Origin: CALCCV01 sp964388665
GTDB lineage: Bacteria; Bdellovibrionota; Bdellovibrionia; Bdellovibrionales; Bdellovibrionaceae
Direction: 5' to 3'
Assembly (NCBI GenBank): GCA_964388665.1
Contig: CAYMBJ010000084.1
Span: 1 to 15,451 of the forward strand
Length of the DNA: 15,451 nucleotides
The notes beneath the pieces were generated by a model. That model searched no databases, had not been told where the DNA came from, and was given only the letters and a program-made list of their open reading frames with translations. This document shows positions 1 through 6,915 of the stretch, piece after piece. How positions within the stretch are numbered: the first letter of the stretch is position 1; each line of letters opens with the position of its first letter. The translations under genes and the position numbers were made by a program.

Positions 1-32
1 AGGGCACTTCATACGCAGCATAAGTATGTCCA

Positions 33-1340
33 CTAGCAAATGGCCTGGTCAGTATAAGCAAAGCCATCACATGACGAAACACACCACTGGTTCAATAGGA
101 CGCTGATGCGTCCCCGAAAGGGATGCTTGCGAACTGGAAAGAGTCCGACACGACAGTCCTTACTCTCGTCAGCACAGAACATCGGAATGGGGTTGGTGTA
201 CTGATACTGAGGAATGGTCGCCCAGATGCCTGAATTTAGAATATTTTGAAACCAAATCTCTTGTCCTGGCGATCCCCAGAAAATGGATTCTCGCAAATGC
301 AAAATTTCCATTTCCGGCGTTTTCTTAAAGCTGACATACTGCTCTTGAAAGTCATGTTGAAATAGAATTTGATAATAGCCGATGGGCGAGTTCCCCCCAT
401 GATTATCAATAATGTCAAAAATCAAATGGCTCCAAGTGGCATGTTGGAGCCACCAAGGATAAAGCGCTTCGATTTCTTTTTGCAAAGAATCTATCGGTTC
501 GTTCTTAACCAATGTTTCATCTGGATAATTGAAGCTACCAATTCTAAAAATGGCCTTACCAGGAAATTTGTTACTTTCATAAATGCAAGCTCGGTTGCCG
601 CCATAGACCAAAGTGAAATCTGCATACCGATTCAATTCTTGTTTGCATGAGTAGGCCCTTTGCGGTGGAGGAAAGTAGGTGCCGACTTCTTTGATTTCTA
701 CAGAAACTGACCAAGTCGCTTCATTTCTTTTCAATGTGTAAGTCAGTGGTTCGTCGCGTGTCCATGACAGCAATTCTTTTGCAAAGGTAAGGGGGAGCTC
801 GAAATCACACTGTTCTTTTATAGAAAACTTGCAGAACTCAAAGTTTTCTTTTTGCCAATCAGCAGTTTTCCGACCATTGATTGCGACAACTTCGTCACCG
901 ATTCTTGGCAGCAGCTCATCAGCTCGCCGGTTCTCAGTGCCGACTCTCGAAACCACATAGCGAATCTGGTGTTCTGAATACCATTCCGCGGAGAATTCAA
1001 TGGAAGGCAAAATACGCTTTGGAATGTGTTTCATTGCCTCTTTACCTGGTCGCATAGAGGAATGTAGATTGGGAAAGGCTAGGTTGAGGCGGAGCAATGA
1101 GCGCATAAATGAGAACCAAGATGGGGCCAGTTCTGCTTCTTGCTGCAAATCTTCAACAATCTCTCGCCAATCTGTCGCGCGATTTTCGCGCACATATAGG
1201 GCTTCGCCGTCAAGACGCTCCATTTGTGCTGCAAGAGCTTCAAGAGCATGGGATCTTATTGTTGGTGACGGGAAGCTTTCCTGAGACCAGGATGCTGCGG
1301 AATAAAACAGAACGAAGATCAAAATAACTATTTCTCTCAC
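33..1340 (-). CDS. Exported PDZ/S41-family peptidase-like protein, C-terminally truncated or frameshifted
   Basis: Likely exported C-terminal-processing-type serine protease relative. A hydrophobic signal peptide (about residues 3-17, ending near SAASWS) is followed by a PDZ-like segment (about 130-165, with ELLPRIGDEVVAINGRK), an S41-like core (IFDIIDNHGGNS, compare the family's D-x-R-x-N-x-GG) and the serine motif VLLNQWCVSSCDGFAY with Ser422. In S41 enzymes the general-base Lys lies about 25 residues after the Ser; here a TAG stops the frame about 13 residues after it, so the Lys is missing. Skipping one base near position 53 opens a frame reading LTRPFASGHTYAAYEVP to the window edge, so a frameshift is possible. 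I chose the GTG at 1340: an AAGGGG at 1346-1351 sits 5 nt upstream, while the GTG at 1346 overlaps that site. It is the last gene of a leftward operon. Family is fairly sure; activity is doubtful. Confidence 0.65.
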   Translation of the reverse strand: MREIVILIFVLFYSAASWSQESFPSPTIRSHALEALAAQMERLDGEALYVRENRATDWREIVEDLQQEAELAPSWFSFMRSLLRLNLAFPNLHSSMRPGKEAMKHIPKRILPSIEFSAEWYSEHQIRYVVSRVGTENRRADELLPRIGDEVVAINGRKTADWQKENFEFCKFSIKEQCDFELPLTFAKELLSWTRDEPLTYTLKRNEATWSVSVEIKEVGTYFPPPQRAYSCKQELNRYADFTLVYGGNRACIYESNKFPGKAIFRIGSFNYPDETLVKNEPIDSLQKEIEALYPWWLQHATWSHLIFDIIDNHGGNSPIGYYQILFQHDFQEQYVSFKKTPEMEILHLRESIFWGSPGQEIWFQNILNSGIWATIPQYQYTNPIPMFCADESKDCRVGLFPVRKHPFRGRISVLLNQWCVSSCDGFAYTDQAIC

Positions 1341-1343
1341 AAA

Positions 1344-1408
1344 CACCCCTTGAGTTTTGATATTGCTCTGCGCGACAAAGCACTAGGTCACGAATAACTC
1401 AAGGGGTG
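1344..1408 (-). promoter_or_regulatory. 13-bp inverted repeat that can hide the ribosome binding site of the S41 gene
   Basis: CACCCCTTGAGTT at 1344-1356 and its exact complement AACTCAAGGGGTG at 1396-1408 are separated by 39 nt. In the minus-strand mRNA the second arm contains the AAGGGG Shine-Dalgarno of the downstream gene, and the first arm begins 7 nt after the stop codon of the upstream lipoprotein gene. A ribosome terminating there would cover the first arm, so the structure fits translational coupling. It lacks a U-tract, so a simple intrinsic terminator is less likely. The repeat is seen; the function is inferred. Confidence 0.55.
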
Positions 1409-1415
1409 CGATTTA

Positions 1416-2345
1416 TCAAGGAGTCACGATCGACCCCAACATCTGATCAATCTGGGTTTGCAATTCAGCTTTTTCTTGGTTGAATTTTGCAATTTGCGCT
1501 GGGTCTTCTCCGTAAACTTGGTCTTCGACCTGAAGATCGACAAGTCTTTTTGAAAGAGTAGTTAAGCTGTCAGAAATCATTTTCGTGTTTTCTACATCAG
1601 CCAAGTGAAATTCAAAATTATAGAAAAAAGGCTCGAAATCAGAATTCACAATGCTTTCATCAATGCCTGTGGTTTTGATAGAAATGTCTTTTACAAAAGG
1701 ATACGCCGAGATGATCTGCATCTTTTTAATTAAAGAGAATGCTTCTTTTGCCACTCCTAGGCTAGGCAATGTGCCATCCAAATATCTCGGTACAAGGCCA
1801 GCGCCAAGAAAAGCATAGCGCATCGCTAAGATTTCAAAGGCCGTGTGCTTGTAAATGCCGCCTTCACAGATTTGCGTTTGCACAAGGTCTTCCACGGTTG
1901 CGTCCGGCAAATAAGCCGCGATCACCTGAAGAGCCATGATCTTGGAGAACTTTGCCTTTTGAAATGAGAATTCTTTTTCAGGATTTGGCGTTAAGGTTGC
2001 TGGAGTGTAGGTTTCGTTGATCTCTGCGAGCCACAGCTTTGTGAGTTCAGCCACTTTCTCGGAGCTCGCAACTTCGGCAAAGGCCTTTCCGGGCGCAATC
2101 AGCCCAGTTGGGAAGGGCGTCAGCTTTTCATAGTTGGATTCTTTAAGTAGCTCATCCATCGCAACCAATAGAGTTTGCTTATAGATGACCGCATTGAGAT
2201 CAGCAATTTGTTGATTGGTGGTCTGCACAGAGCCGCGCACTTCTTTGATATCATCAGTGGCGCCGTCGATCTTTTTCATCTGATCACAGGCAATGAGCGA
2301 GGCGCTGAGCAGCATGGTTGCGATGACTTTTAGTATTGAATTCAT
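1416..2345 (-). CDS. Coiled-coil lipoprotein of unknown function
   Basis: A 309-residue predicted lipoprotein. The signal peptide ends in a good lipobox (SLIAC, Cys20). Mature residues about 20-70 and the C-terminal 45 residues (rich in E, Q, K and L with heptad-like spacing) are likely coiled coils, flanking a helical middle with no catalytic motif I recognise. The ATG at 2345 has a GGGAGA-type ribosome binding site a few bases upstream. It lies 50 nt downstream of the chalcone-isomerase-like gene and 75 nt upstream of the S41-like gene, all reading left, so co-transcription is likely. I do not recognise the family; an envelope-associated structural or accessory role is the most that can be said. 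Confidence 0.75.
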   Translation of the reverse strand: MNSILKVIATMLLSASLIACDQMKKIDGATDDIKEVRGSVQTTNQQIADLNAVIYKQTLLVAMDELLKESNYEKLTPFPTGLIAPGKAFAEVASSEKVAELTKLWLAEINETYTPATLTPNPEKEFSFQKAKFSKIMALQVIAAYLPDATVEDLVQTQICEGGIYKHTAFEILAMRYAFLGAGLVPRYLDGTLPSLGVAKEAFSLIKKMQIISAYPFVKDISIKTTGIDESIVNSDFEPFFYNFEFHLADVENTKMISDSLTTLSKRLVDLQVEDQVYGEDPAQIAKFNQEKAELQTQIDQMLGSIVTP

Positions 2346-2395
2346 TTTATTCTCCCTTTATTTTGGCGATGATTTTTATGATTTCTTAAAGAAAA

Positions 2396-3046
2396 CTAGT
2401 TGCCACTCAAAATTTGCTTCTTGAGGATGTTCAGTTCGTTGTCGGAGGCAACACCCAACCACATAGAGAGCACCTTTTGCGAGGCACCTGCAGGTGCGAT
2501 TACTTGTTGGACAACTTGGTTTGCACCAACAAAATAAAGAGTTTCAGTTTGATCGGCATTCTTTACACCAGCAAAAATCATTTCAGAGCCATCGGTGGTA
2601 TCGCCGCCCTGGCTGACAAAGCTCAACAGTGCAGAAATCTCTGGGGAGTTTAAATCCACTGCATTGGCCGAAAGAGCGTCTTTGAATGCCGTCATGATCT
2701 TGTCGGAGCTCACTGCGCGGAGGAATGTCAACTTAACTGCAAAGGTCTGATTGTTGGCCAAAGAGCCAAGGGCCGCCTCTTCTGTACGAACAAATGATTC
2801 GGGCTGAGAAACCAAAAGCTCAGCTAGGTAGACTTTGACCAACGTAACCAAGACCTTTTTTTTGCGCACGCCACTACCGAGACTATAGAGTTCCTGCGCA
2901 CCCGTTTGTGGTGAAGGCTGAAAAGTGGCTTTGAGTGAGGTGGTGATGCCTTCTTTTGCAGGGCCAGATTCTGTGGTCGTGAGCAGGTTGGCGTGGCTGA
3001 GAGAACCCAAAATTAGTGATGTTATGAGGGCAAGAGTCCATTTCAT
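2396..3046 (-). CDS. Chalcone-isomerase-like periplasmic protein
   Basis: A 216-residue protein with a signal peptide (MKWTLALITSLILGSLSHA). It carries the signature of bacterial chalcone-isomerase-like proteins: LYSLGSGVRKKKVLVTLVKVYLAELL, matching the family pattern G-x-G-x-R-x-K with KVY and a following hydrophobic strand, then a K-I-M-x-A-F-x-D-A-L helix and a late TLYFVGANQVV strand. This bacterial family is not known to act on flavonoids; fatty-acid or small-ligand binding is usually suggested. I chose ATG 3046 because AAGGAG at 3056-3061 lies 9 nt upstream and the signal peptide starts there; an open frame extends to 3109 but its extra residues look non-coding. It is probably the first gene of the leftward three-gene operon. 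Confidence 0.7.
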   Translation of the reverse strand: MKWTLALITSLILGSLSHANLLTTTESGPAKEGITTSLKATFQPSPQTGAQELYSLGSGVRKKKVLVTLVKVYLAELLVSQPESFVRTEEAALGSLANNQTFAVKLTFLRAVSSDKIMTAFKDALSANAVDLNSPEISALLSFVSQGGDTTDGSEMIFAGVKNADQTETLYFVGANQVVQQVIAPAGASQKVLSMWLGVASDNELNILKKQILSGN

Positions 3047-3192
3047 GGTAGCGATCTCCTTGTTAGGTGTGTTTTTTCTGTCTTTATGATTGAGTGCGCG
3101 GGTTAACACAAATTTTTTTAATGGAAAAGATTATTGAGTCATTTATTGGCAGGAACTGAGGATTAGGAAGATTCGTTGAATAATTTTCAGTT

Positions 3193-3220
3193 TTGCCGGT
3201 GTTGAAATTGGACCTAAAAT
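3193..3220 (+). promoter_or_regulatory. Candidate sigma-70 promoter for the radical SAM/peptide cassette
   Basis: TTGCCG (3193-3198) and TAAAAT (3215-3220) are spaced by 16 nt, matching 4/6 and 5/6 of the -35/-10 consensus. It lies in the divergent gap 3047-3340 and would start transcription near 3227, just before the small ORF at 3239. The region is AT-rich, so a chance match is quite possible. The rest of the gap holds a weak hairpin (CCATTTT/AAAATGG, about 3267-3298) and nothing else recognisable. Confidence 0.3.
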
Positions 3221-3238
3221 AGTGGTGTAGTTTTTGCT

Positions 3239-3322
3239 ATGAATTTAGATAAAGGGGGAAATACGTCCATTTTGGTGTCATTTTGCCCTGTAAAATGGGT
3301 ACTAACCTCAACTCGACAATAA
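3239..3322 (+). CDS. Possible 27-residue leader peptide or second small peptide upstream of the radical SAM gene
   Basis: An ATG at 3239 opens a 27-codon frame starting MNLDKGGNTS, containing FCPVKW and ending at TAA 3320-3322, 18 nt before the ATG of the radical SAM gene. It has one Cys and a Lys-Trp pair. Tiny ORFs next to radical SAM maturases are often substrates, and this one could also be an upstream ORF coupling translation. Against it: no clear Shine-Dalgarno, and an ORF this short is expected by chance. Confidence 0.2.
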   Translation: MNLDKGGNTSILVSFCPVKWVLTSTRQ

Positions 3323-3340
3323 TTTTTGGGGCTAGTGGCT

Positions 3341-4705
3341 ATGAACGAGATGAGAAACGATATGAGATTAGAGCATTACGATAAAATTGTAAGCCTCACT
3401 CGCCCCAGCCAATCGATTGAGCCTGGGGATGCCGCCATGCAAAGAGTCGCTTTTCATACAGAGCGTCTAGAGGTGGCGGAGCTGCACCCGTCCCTGGCCC
3501 AGTATTTTACTTCTGAGACCTTCTCATCTGCAACATCCGCCTCCCCTGCATCCTCTGAGCAAGATAAACTCATGGGGTACCTAAGGGAATGGAGTGCTGA
3601 GACTCCAGAGCCGCCGAATTTGCCTTCGAGTTCAAAGAAAGTTCAATCCATTACCTTGAATGTGACTCAAATTTGCAATTTGCACTGCACATACTGCGCT
3701 GCGGGTGGGGATGGAACCTTTGGCAATCCGATAAAAAAAGTTTCAATTGAAAAAACTCTCCCTCAGTTGGCTCACTTTATGGAACGACTGGAGCCAGGTG
3801 ATCTGTTTCACGTTAATTTTTTGGGTGGCGAGCCCACTCTCTACCCAGATGCAATGGCGGCGATTGCCGAGTACGTTACTGATCAGTCGAAGCAAAAGGG
3901 GTTTGAAAGTCGATTTGTTGTCACGACCAACGCCACTCTCATTACAGATAAAGTTCTCGATATATTTTCTAACTTCAGATTTCACGTGAATGTAAGCCTG
4001 GATGGTCCCCCAGAGATCAATGATCGCATTCGCGTTAACAAGAACGGCAAAGGGGTTACCGATAAAATCGTTGGTGGCTTGCAAAAGCTCTTGGCTAGAA
4101 ATCCTGATCTGGGCAGTTTGGGCATTACGGCGGTCTTTGATCGAAATCACCTCACCGTTGTGGACACCTACCGCTATTTTAAGAAATTTACTGTGGATTG
4201 GTATGAATTCAATTTTTCGCATACAGAAACTGATGTCGAGGCTTCACAGCTATTTGCAAAGGAAATGGCAGAAGTAGGGCGTATAGCCTTTGCAAATGGC
4301 GGCGAAAGCGAAATACGTAGAATTCGTTTTTTTGATCTTATTTTTGATCAGCTCGATTCGCAAATTCAATCGGTGAACTTCTGTGGTGCAGGGAAGTCGC
4401 TATTGATGGTCGATGCACAAAATGACATTTATCCTTGCCCTTGGATGGTGGGTGACGCCAGTGAAAAGCTTGGGGAAGGGCTGCAGTTGAGTCAAAAGCG
4501 CCTGGATGCTCTTGCCGGATCCTTAGTGGATCTCAACAGCTGCCATGATTGCTGGGCTAGGTTTGTGTGTGGCGGTGGGTGCATGTATATTCATAAACAT
4601 ACGACGGGTTCTAAACATCAAAAGTCTCTGGCATTTTGTGACAGAACACGAGAATTGATTGCCGAGGCAATTTGGTGGTACCATGAGGCTCGAAGTCGCT
4701 GCTGA
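3341..4705 (+). CDS. Radical SAM/SPASM peptide maturase
   Basis: A 454-residue radical SAM enzyme that should cleave S-adenosylmethionine and modify a peptide or protein through radical chemistry. The N-terminal ~100 residues are a family-specific, Ser-rich extension of the kind seen in RiPP maturases. The SAM cluster motif is C112-x3-C116-x2-C119 (CNLHCTYC), with a GGEP loop at 162-165. The C-terminus has the full SPASM pattern: C348, C366, then C401-x2-C404-x5-C410-x3-C414, and C433, expected to bind two auxiliary 4Fe-4S clusters. A last Cys ends the protein. I preferred ATG 3341 to an upstream TTG at 3326, although no strong ribosome binding site is visible; nearby in-frame ATGs at 3350 and 3362 are alternatives. 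A small Cys-containing ORF follows within 80 nt, which points to peptide maturation. The enzyme class is certain; the bond it makes cannot be read from sequence. Confidence 0.9.
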   Translation: MNEMRNDMRLEHYDKIVSLTRPSQSIEPGDAAMQRVAFHTERLEVAELHPSLAQYFTSETFSSATSASPASSEQDKLMGYLREWSAETPEPPNLPSSSKKVQSITLNVTQICNLHCTYCAAGGDGTFGNPIKKVSIEKTLPQLAHFMERLEPGDLFHVNFLGGEPTLYPDAMAAIAEYVTDQSKQKGFESRFVVTTNATLITDKVLDIFSNFRFHVNVSLDGPPEINDRIRVNKNGKGVTDKIVGGLQKLLARNPDLGSLGITAVFDRNHLTVVDTYRYFKKFTVDWYEFNFSHTETDVEASQLFAKEMAEVGRIAFANGGESEIRRIRFFDLIFDQLDSQIQSVNFCGAGKSLLMVDAQNDIYPCPWMVGDASEKLGEGLQLSQKRLDALAGSLVDLNSCHDCWARFVCGGGCMYIHKHTTGSKHQKSLAFCDRTRELIAEAIWWYHEARSRC

Positions 4706-4772
4706 ATGAAAAGAAAGAATTTCAAAATTTAATGGTAAGTGGTCCAAAATTTCCAAAAGTCTGTTATAGAAT

Positions 4773-4778
4773 GGGAGG
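4773..4778 (+). promoter_or_regulatory. Ribosome binding site that sets the start of the small peptide
   Basis: GGGAGG at 4773-4778 lies 7 nt before an in-frame GTG at 4786. It supports GTG 4786 over the in-frame ATGs at 4732 and 4771, the latter of which overlaps the site. Confidence 0.5.
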
Positions 4779-4785
4779 CTTAAAA

Positions 4786-4929
4786 GTGAGGTCTAAAGTG
4801 AAAAAAGATGAAGTCATAAAAAAAGTTCAGCCAAAAATTTCAGCCGCTGGCGCAGCCAAAGGTCGCCCAGATGGTGGAGGCAAGCCTTGCATACCTGCGG
4901 GATTGCCTGGAGAACGAAAGCAATTTTAG
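4786..4929 (+). CDS. Candidate RiPP precursor peptide, substrate of the adjacent radical SAM enzyme
   Basis: A 47-residue ORF from GTG 4786 (65 if ATG 4732, 52 if ATG 4771). The first half is a Lys-rich, probably helical leader (KVKKDEVIKKVQPKI). The second half is small-residue and Gly/Pro rich with a single Cys: SAAGAAKGRPDGGG, then KPCIPAGLPGERKQF. This leader/core split, the size, and a position about 80 nt after a SPASM maturase and before a co-directional sensor kinase are what a RiPP precursor looks like. The lone Cys in a Gly/Pro setting could be the cross-linking residue, but several other chemistries are possible. I recognise no named precursor family. A strong ribosome binding site supports translation. 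The alternative is a chance ORF. Confidence 0.55.
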   Translation: MRSKVKKDEVIKKVQPKISAAGAAKGRPDGGGKPCIPAGLPGERKQF

Positions 4930-5010
4930 TATTTTTAATGGGGGGCACGGCCCGACTGGCCTCTCTGTAAATATTGGCTGTAGGCGGCTCTTGAGAGGGG
5001 ACACTTTTAC

Positions 5011-6915
5011 ATGGCGCTACCGCCGTCGTTAAAAAACAAATCGCAAACTGTTGAAGAAAAAAAATCGTCCGCGCGATTTTATTTTGGACTAAGAATATTG
5101 ATTTCGGCCGTCTTGGCCATATTCATCAATCAGATCAAATTAGATTACATAGATTTTTACATCTATGACACCTGGATGACTGCCAAGGTGCCGCCAAAAC
5201 CGACTGGCAATGCAGCCGTGGTTCTTGCCAACTTGGAAACGGTAAAAAGCTTGGGATCTATTCCCAATATTGAGCACCATATTGAGCTCTTGAAAAAACT
5301 TCTTGATGCCAATGTAAAAAAGGTCATTTTTTTGGATGACTTTCGCGAATTGGAAGGCACGCAAGAGCAAAAACGCACTTTCGGTAAGCTGGTTGCCACT
5401 CATCCCAATGTTGTCTATGACTTTATCCTTGAATACAAAATTAAAGGTCAGGTGGAAAATCTAAACTTTCCTCCTCCTCTGGATGCCGTGCAGGTGGAGA
5501 GTGTTTCGCACACGGCTGACAATCGCATCTTTGCTAATGACCAAGTCTCACGACGTACAAACATCTCTTATCAGGGTCAAGATTTTGCATTGCTAAAGCT
5601 GGCTCAGGAAATCAATCCTGATTTGGCACAAAAGGATAACATCCGCGGTCTTTTTGATTACATGGAAACTGAGCAGATTTGGTTCAATTATATGCCTAGA
5701 TCAGCACTGATGACCTTTGAGTACAATGAAGTCATCACAAATGCAGAGTACCTGGAAAGTCTGACCGATAAGATCATTTTTGTTGGAAATGACCTTAACA
5801 ACAATTTACGCAATTATGTACGGACACCCTACTCTCGTGAAGTCAACGCCATGACTGTGCCTGAGGTCCATGCGATCATGTTCGACAGTCTGATACGCAA
5901 TGATGGCATTGTGAGAGCTCCAGATTGGATCGTGTATTTGCTGACCATGCTGATCGCCGTGCTTACAGTGAATGTGGTTTTGACCTTTCGCCCAACCAAA
6001 GGGCTTCTCATTATTGGCGGAACCACCTTGGCTCTTGGTGTACTGTCGTATTTGCCATTTTTAGTGATTAATTTTTGGATCCCCATCGGGGCGCCTCTGG
6101 TTTCAATATTCATTGCCTACTACTTTATTATTCCGTATCGCCTCATTGTGGAGAATCGACGCAGCTGGGAGTACTATCAGTCGAATAAGTTGCTGAGTCA
6201 GGTAGAAGAACTAAAAAGCAATTTTATTTCGATGATGTCTCATGATTTGAAGACTCCCATTGCGAGAATTCAGGGAATGACTGAAATCATTACCCGTGGC
6301 AATACTCTGGACACTCAGCAAAAAGAAGCCCTTGAGACGATTAAGTTTTCAAGTGACGATTTACTAAAATTTATTAATTCTATTCTGAACTACGGAAAGA
6401 TTGAGTCTGAGGGTTTACCGCTGCATTTGCAGACGAAAGATGTCAATGAGCTCTTGGAAGAAGTGATTCGCAGGCATGATTTTTTGGTAAAATTGAAAAA
6501 AATGCAGATCACTTCGAATTTAGAACCCTTATTTCCGATCCAAATGGACCCAGAGTTGATCAGTCAGGTAGTATCAAATCTCGTGGAAAATGCGATCAAA
6601 TACAGCCCCGAAGGCACCATGGTTGAGATTCAAAGTCGTGATCTTGGGGACTTTGTACAAATTGAAATCAAAGACGATGGCCCTGGCATCCCAGATGACG
6701 AACTTTCTAACATCTTCATGAAATTTTTTCGTTCAAAAAATGCCAAGTCCTCTCCTATTAAGGGCTCAGGTCTCGGCCTATATCTTGCAAAGTACTTCGT
6801 TGAATTGCACGGGGGAAAAATATGGGTGGAATCTTCCTATGGAAAAGGCACCAGTTTTGTAGTAGAACTTCCCATAGAGCAGGGGAGGAATCATGCTAAA
6901 GGTACTGGTCGTTGA
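5011..6915 (+). CDS. CHASE2-domain sensor histidine kinase
   Basis: A 634-residue membrane sensor kinase. One N-terminal membrane helix (about residues 27-42) leads into a periplasmic CHASE2 sensor domain (about 45-300, with the typical DFYIYDTWM start and VIFLDDF strand). Three closely spaced membrane helices follow (about 306-373), which is the usual CHASE2 layout. A short cytoplasmic linker without PAS leads to the HisKA box SHDLKTP with phospho-acceptor His411, then the ATPase domain: N-box Asn527 (LVENAIKYSP), G1 at 555-560 (DDGPGIP), F-box FMKFFR, and G2 at 585-589 (GSGLGL). All catalytic motifs are intact. GAGAGGGG lies 10 nt before the ATG. It overlaps the response-regulator gene by 23 nt and follows the candidate peptide by 81 nt, so a peptide signal is a reasonable but unproven guess. 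Confidence 0.93.
   Translation: MALPPSLKNKSQTVEEKKSSARFYFGLRILISAVLAIFINQIKLDYIDFYIYDTWMTAKVPPKPTGNAAVVLANLETVKSLGSIPNIEHHIELLKKLLDANVKKVIFLDDFRELEGTQEQKRTFGKLVATHPNVVYDFILEYKIKGQVENLNFPPPLDAVQVESVSHTADNRIFANDQVSRRTNISYQGQDFALLKLAQEINPDLAQKDNIRGLFDYMETEQIWFNYMPRSALMTFEYNEVITNAEYLESLTDKIIFVGNDLNNNLRNYVRTPYSREVNAMTVPEVHAIMFDSLIRNDGIVRAPDWIVYLLTMLIAVLTVNVVLTFRPTKGLLIIGGTTLALGVLSYLPFLVINFWIPIGAPLVSIFIAYYFIIPYRLIVENRRSWEYYQSNKLLSQVEELKSNFISMMSHDLKTPIARIQGMTEIITRGNTLDTQQKEALETIKFSSDDLLKFINSILNYGKIESEGLPLHLQTKDVNELLEEVIRRHDFLVKLKKMQITSNLEPLFPIQMDPELISQVVSNLVENAIKYSPEGTMVEIQSRDLGDFVQIEIKDDGPGIPDDELSNIFMKFFRSKNAKSSPIKGSGLGLYLAKYFVELHGGKIWVESSYGKGTSFVVELPIEQGRNHAKGTGR

Noticed and set aside
2346..2395. 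Palindrome TTTCTT-A-AAGAAA between two minus-strand genes
   Set aside because: AT-only, tiny loop, no U-tract; unlikely to be a terminator.
3047..3109. Upstream extension of the chalcone-isomerase-like frame
   Set aside because: The added residues are polar and non-signal-like, and AAGGAG is correctly placed for the ATG at 3046.
3743..4222. 159-codon minus-strand frame inside the radical SAM gene
   Set aside because: It is fully antisense to a gene with clear catalytic motifs, and its translation shows no domain, signal or coding character.
4762..4770. Extended -10 element (TG-T-TATAGA) just before the small peptide
   Set aside because: Transcription would start inside the peptide's ribosome binding site and there is no -35, so it is more likely chance.
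4941..4965. Possible sigma-54 promoter (GGCAC...) before the kinase
   Set aside because: The GC element does not fall at the required spacing and no TTGC follows.
4938..4970. 10-codon ORF (MGGTARLASL) between the peptide and the kinase
   Set aside because: Too short, no ribosome binding site, and no resemblance to the candidate precursor.
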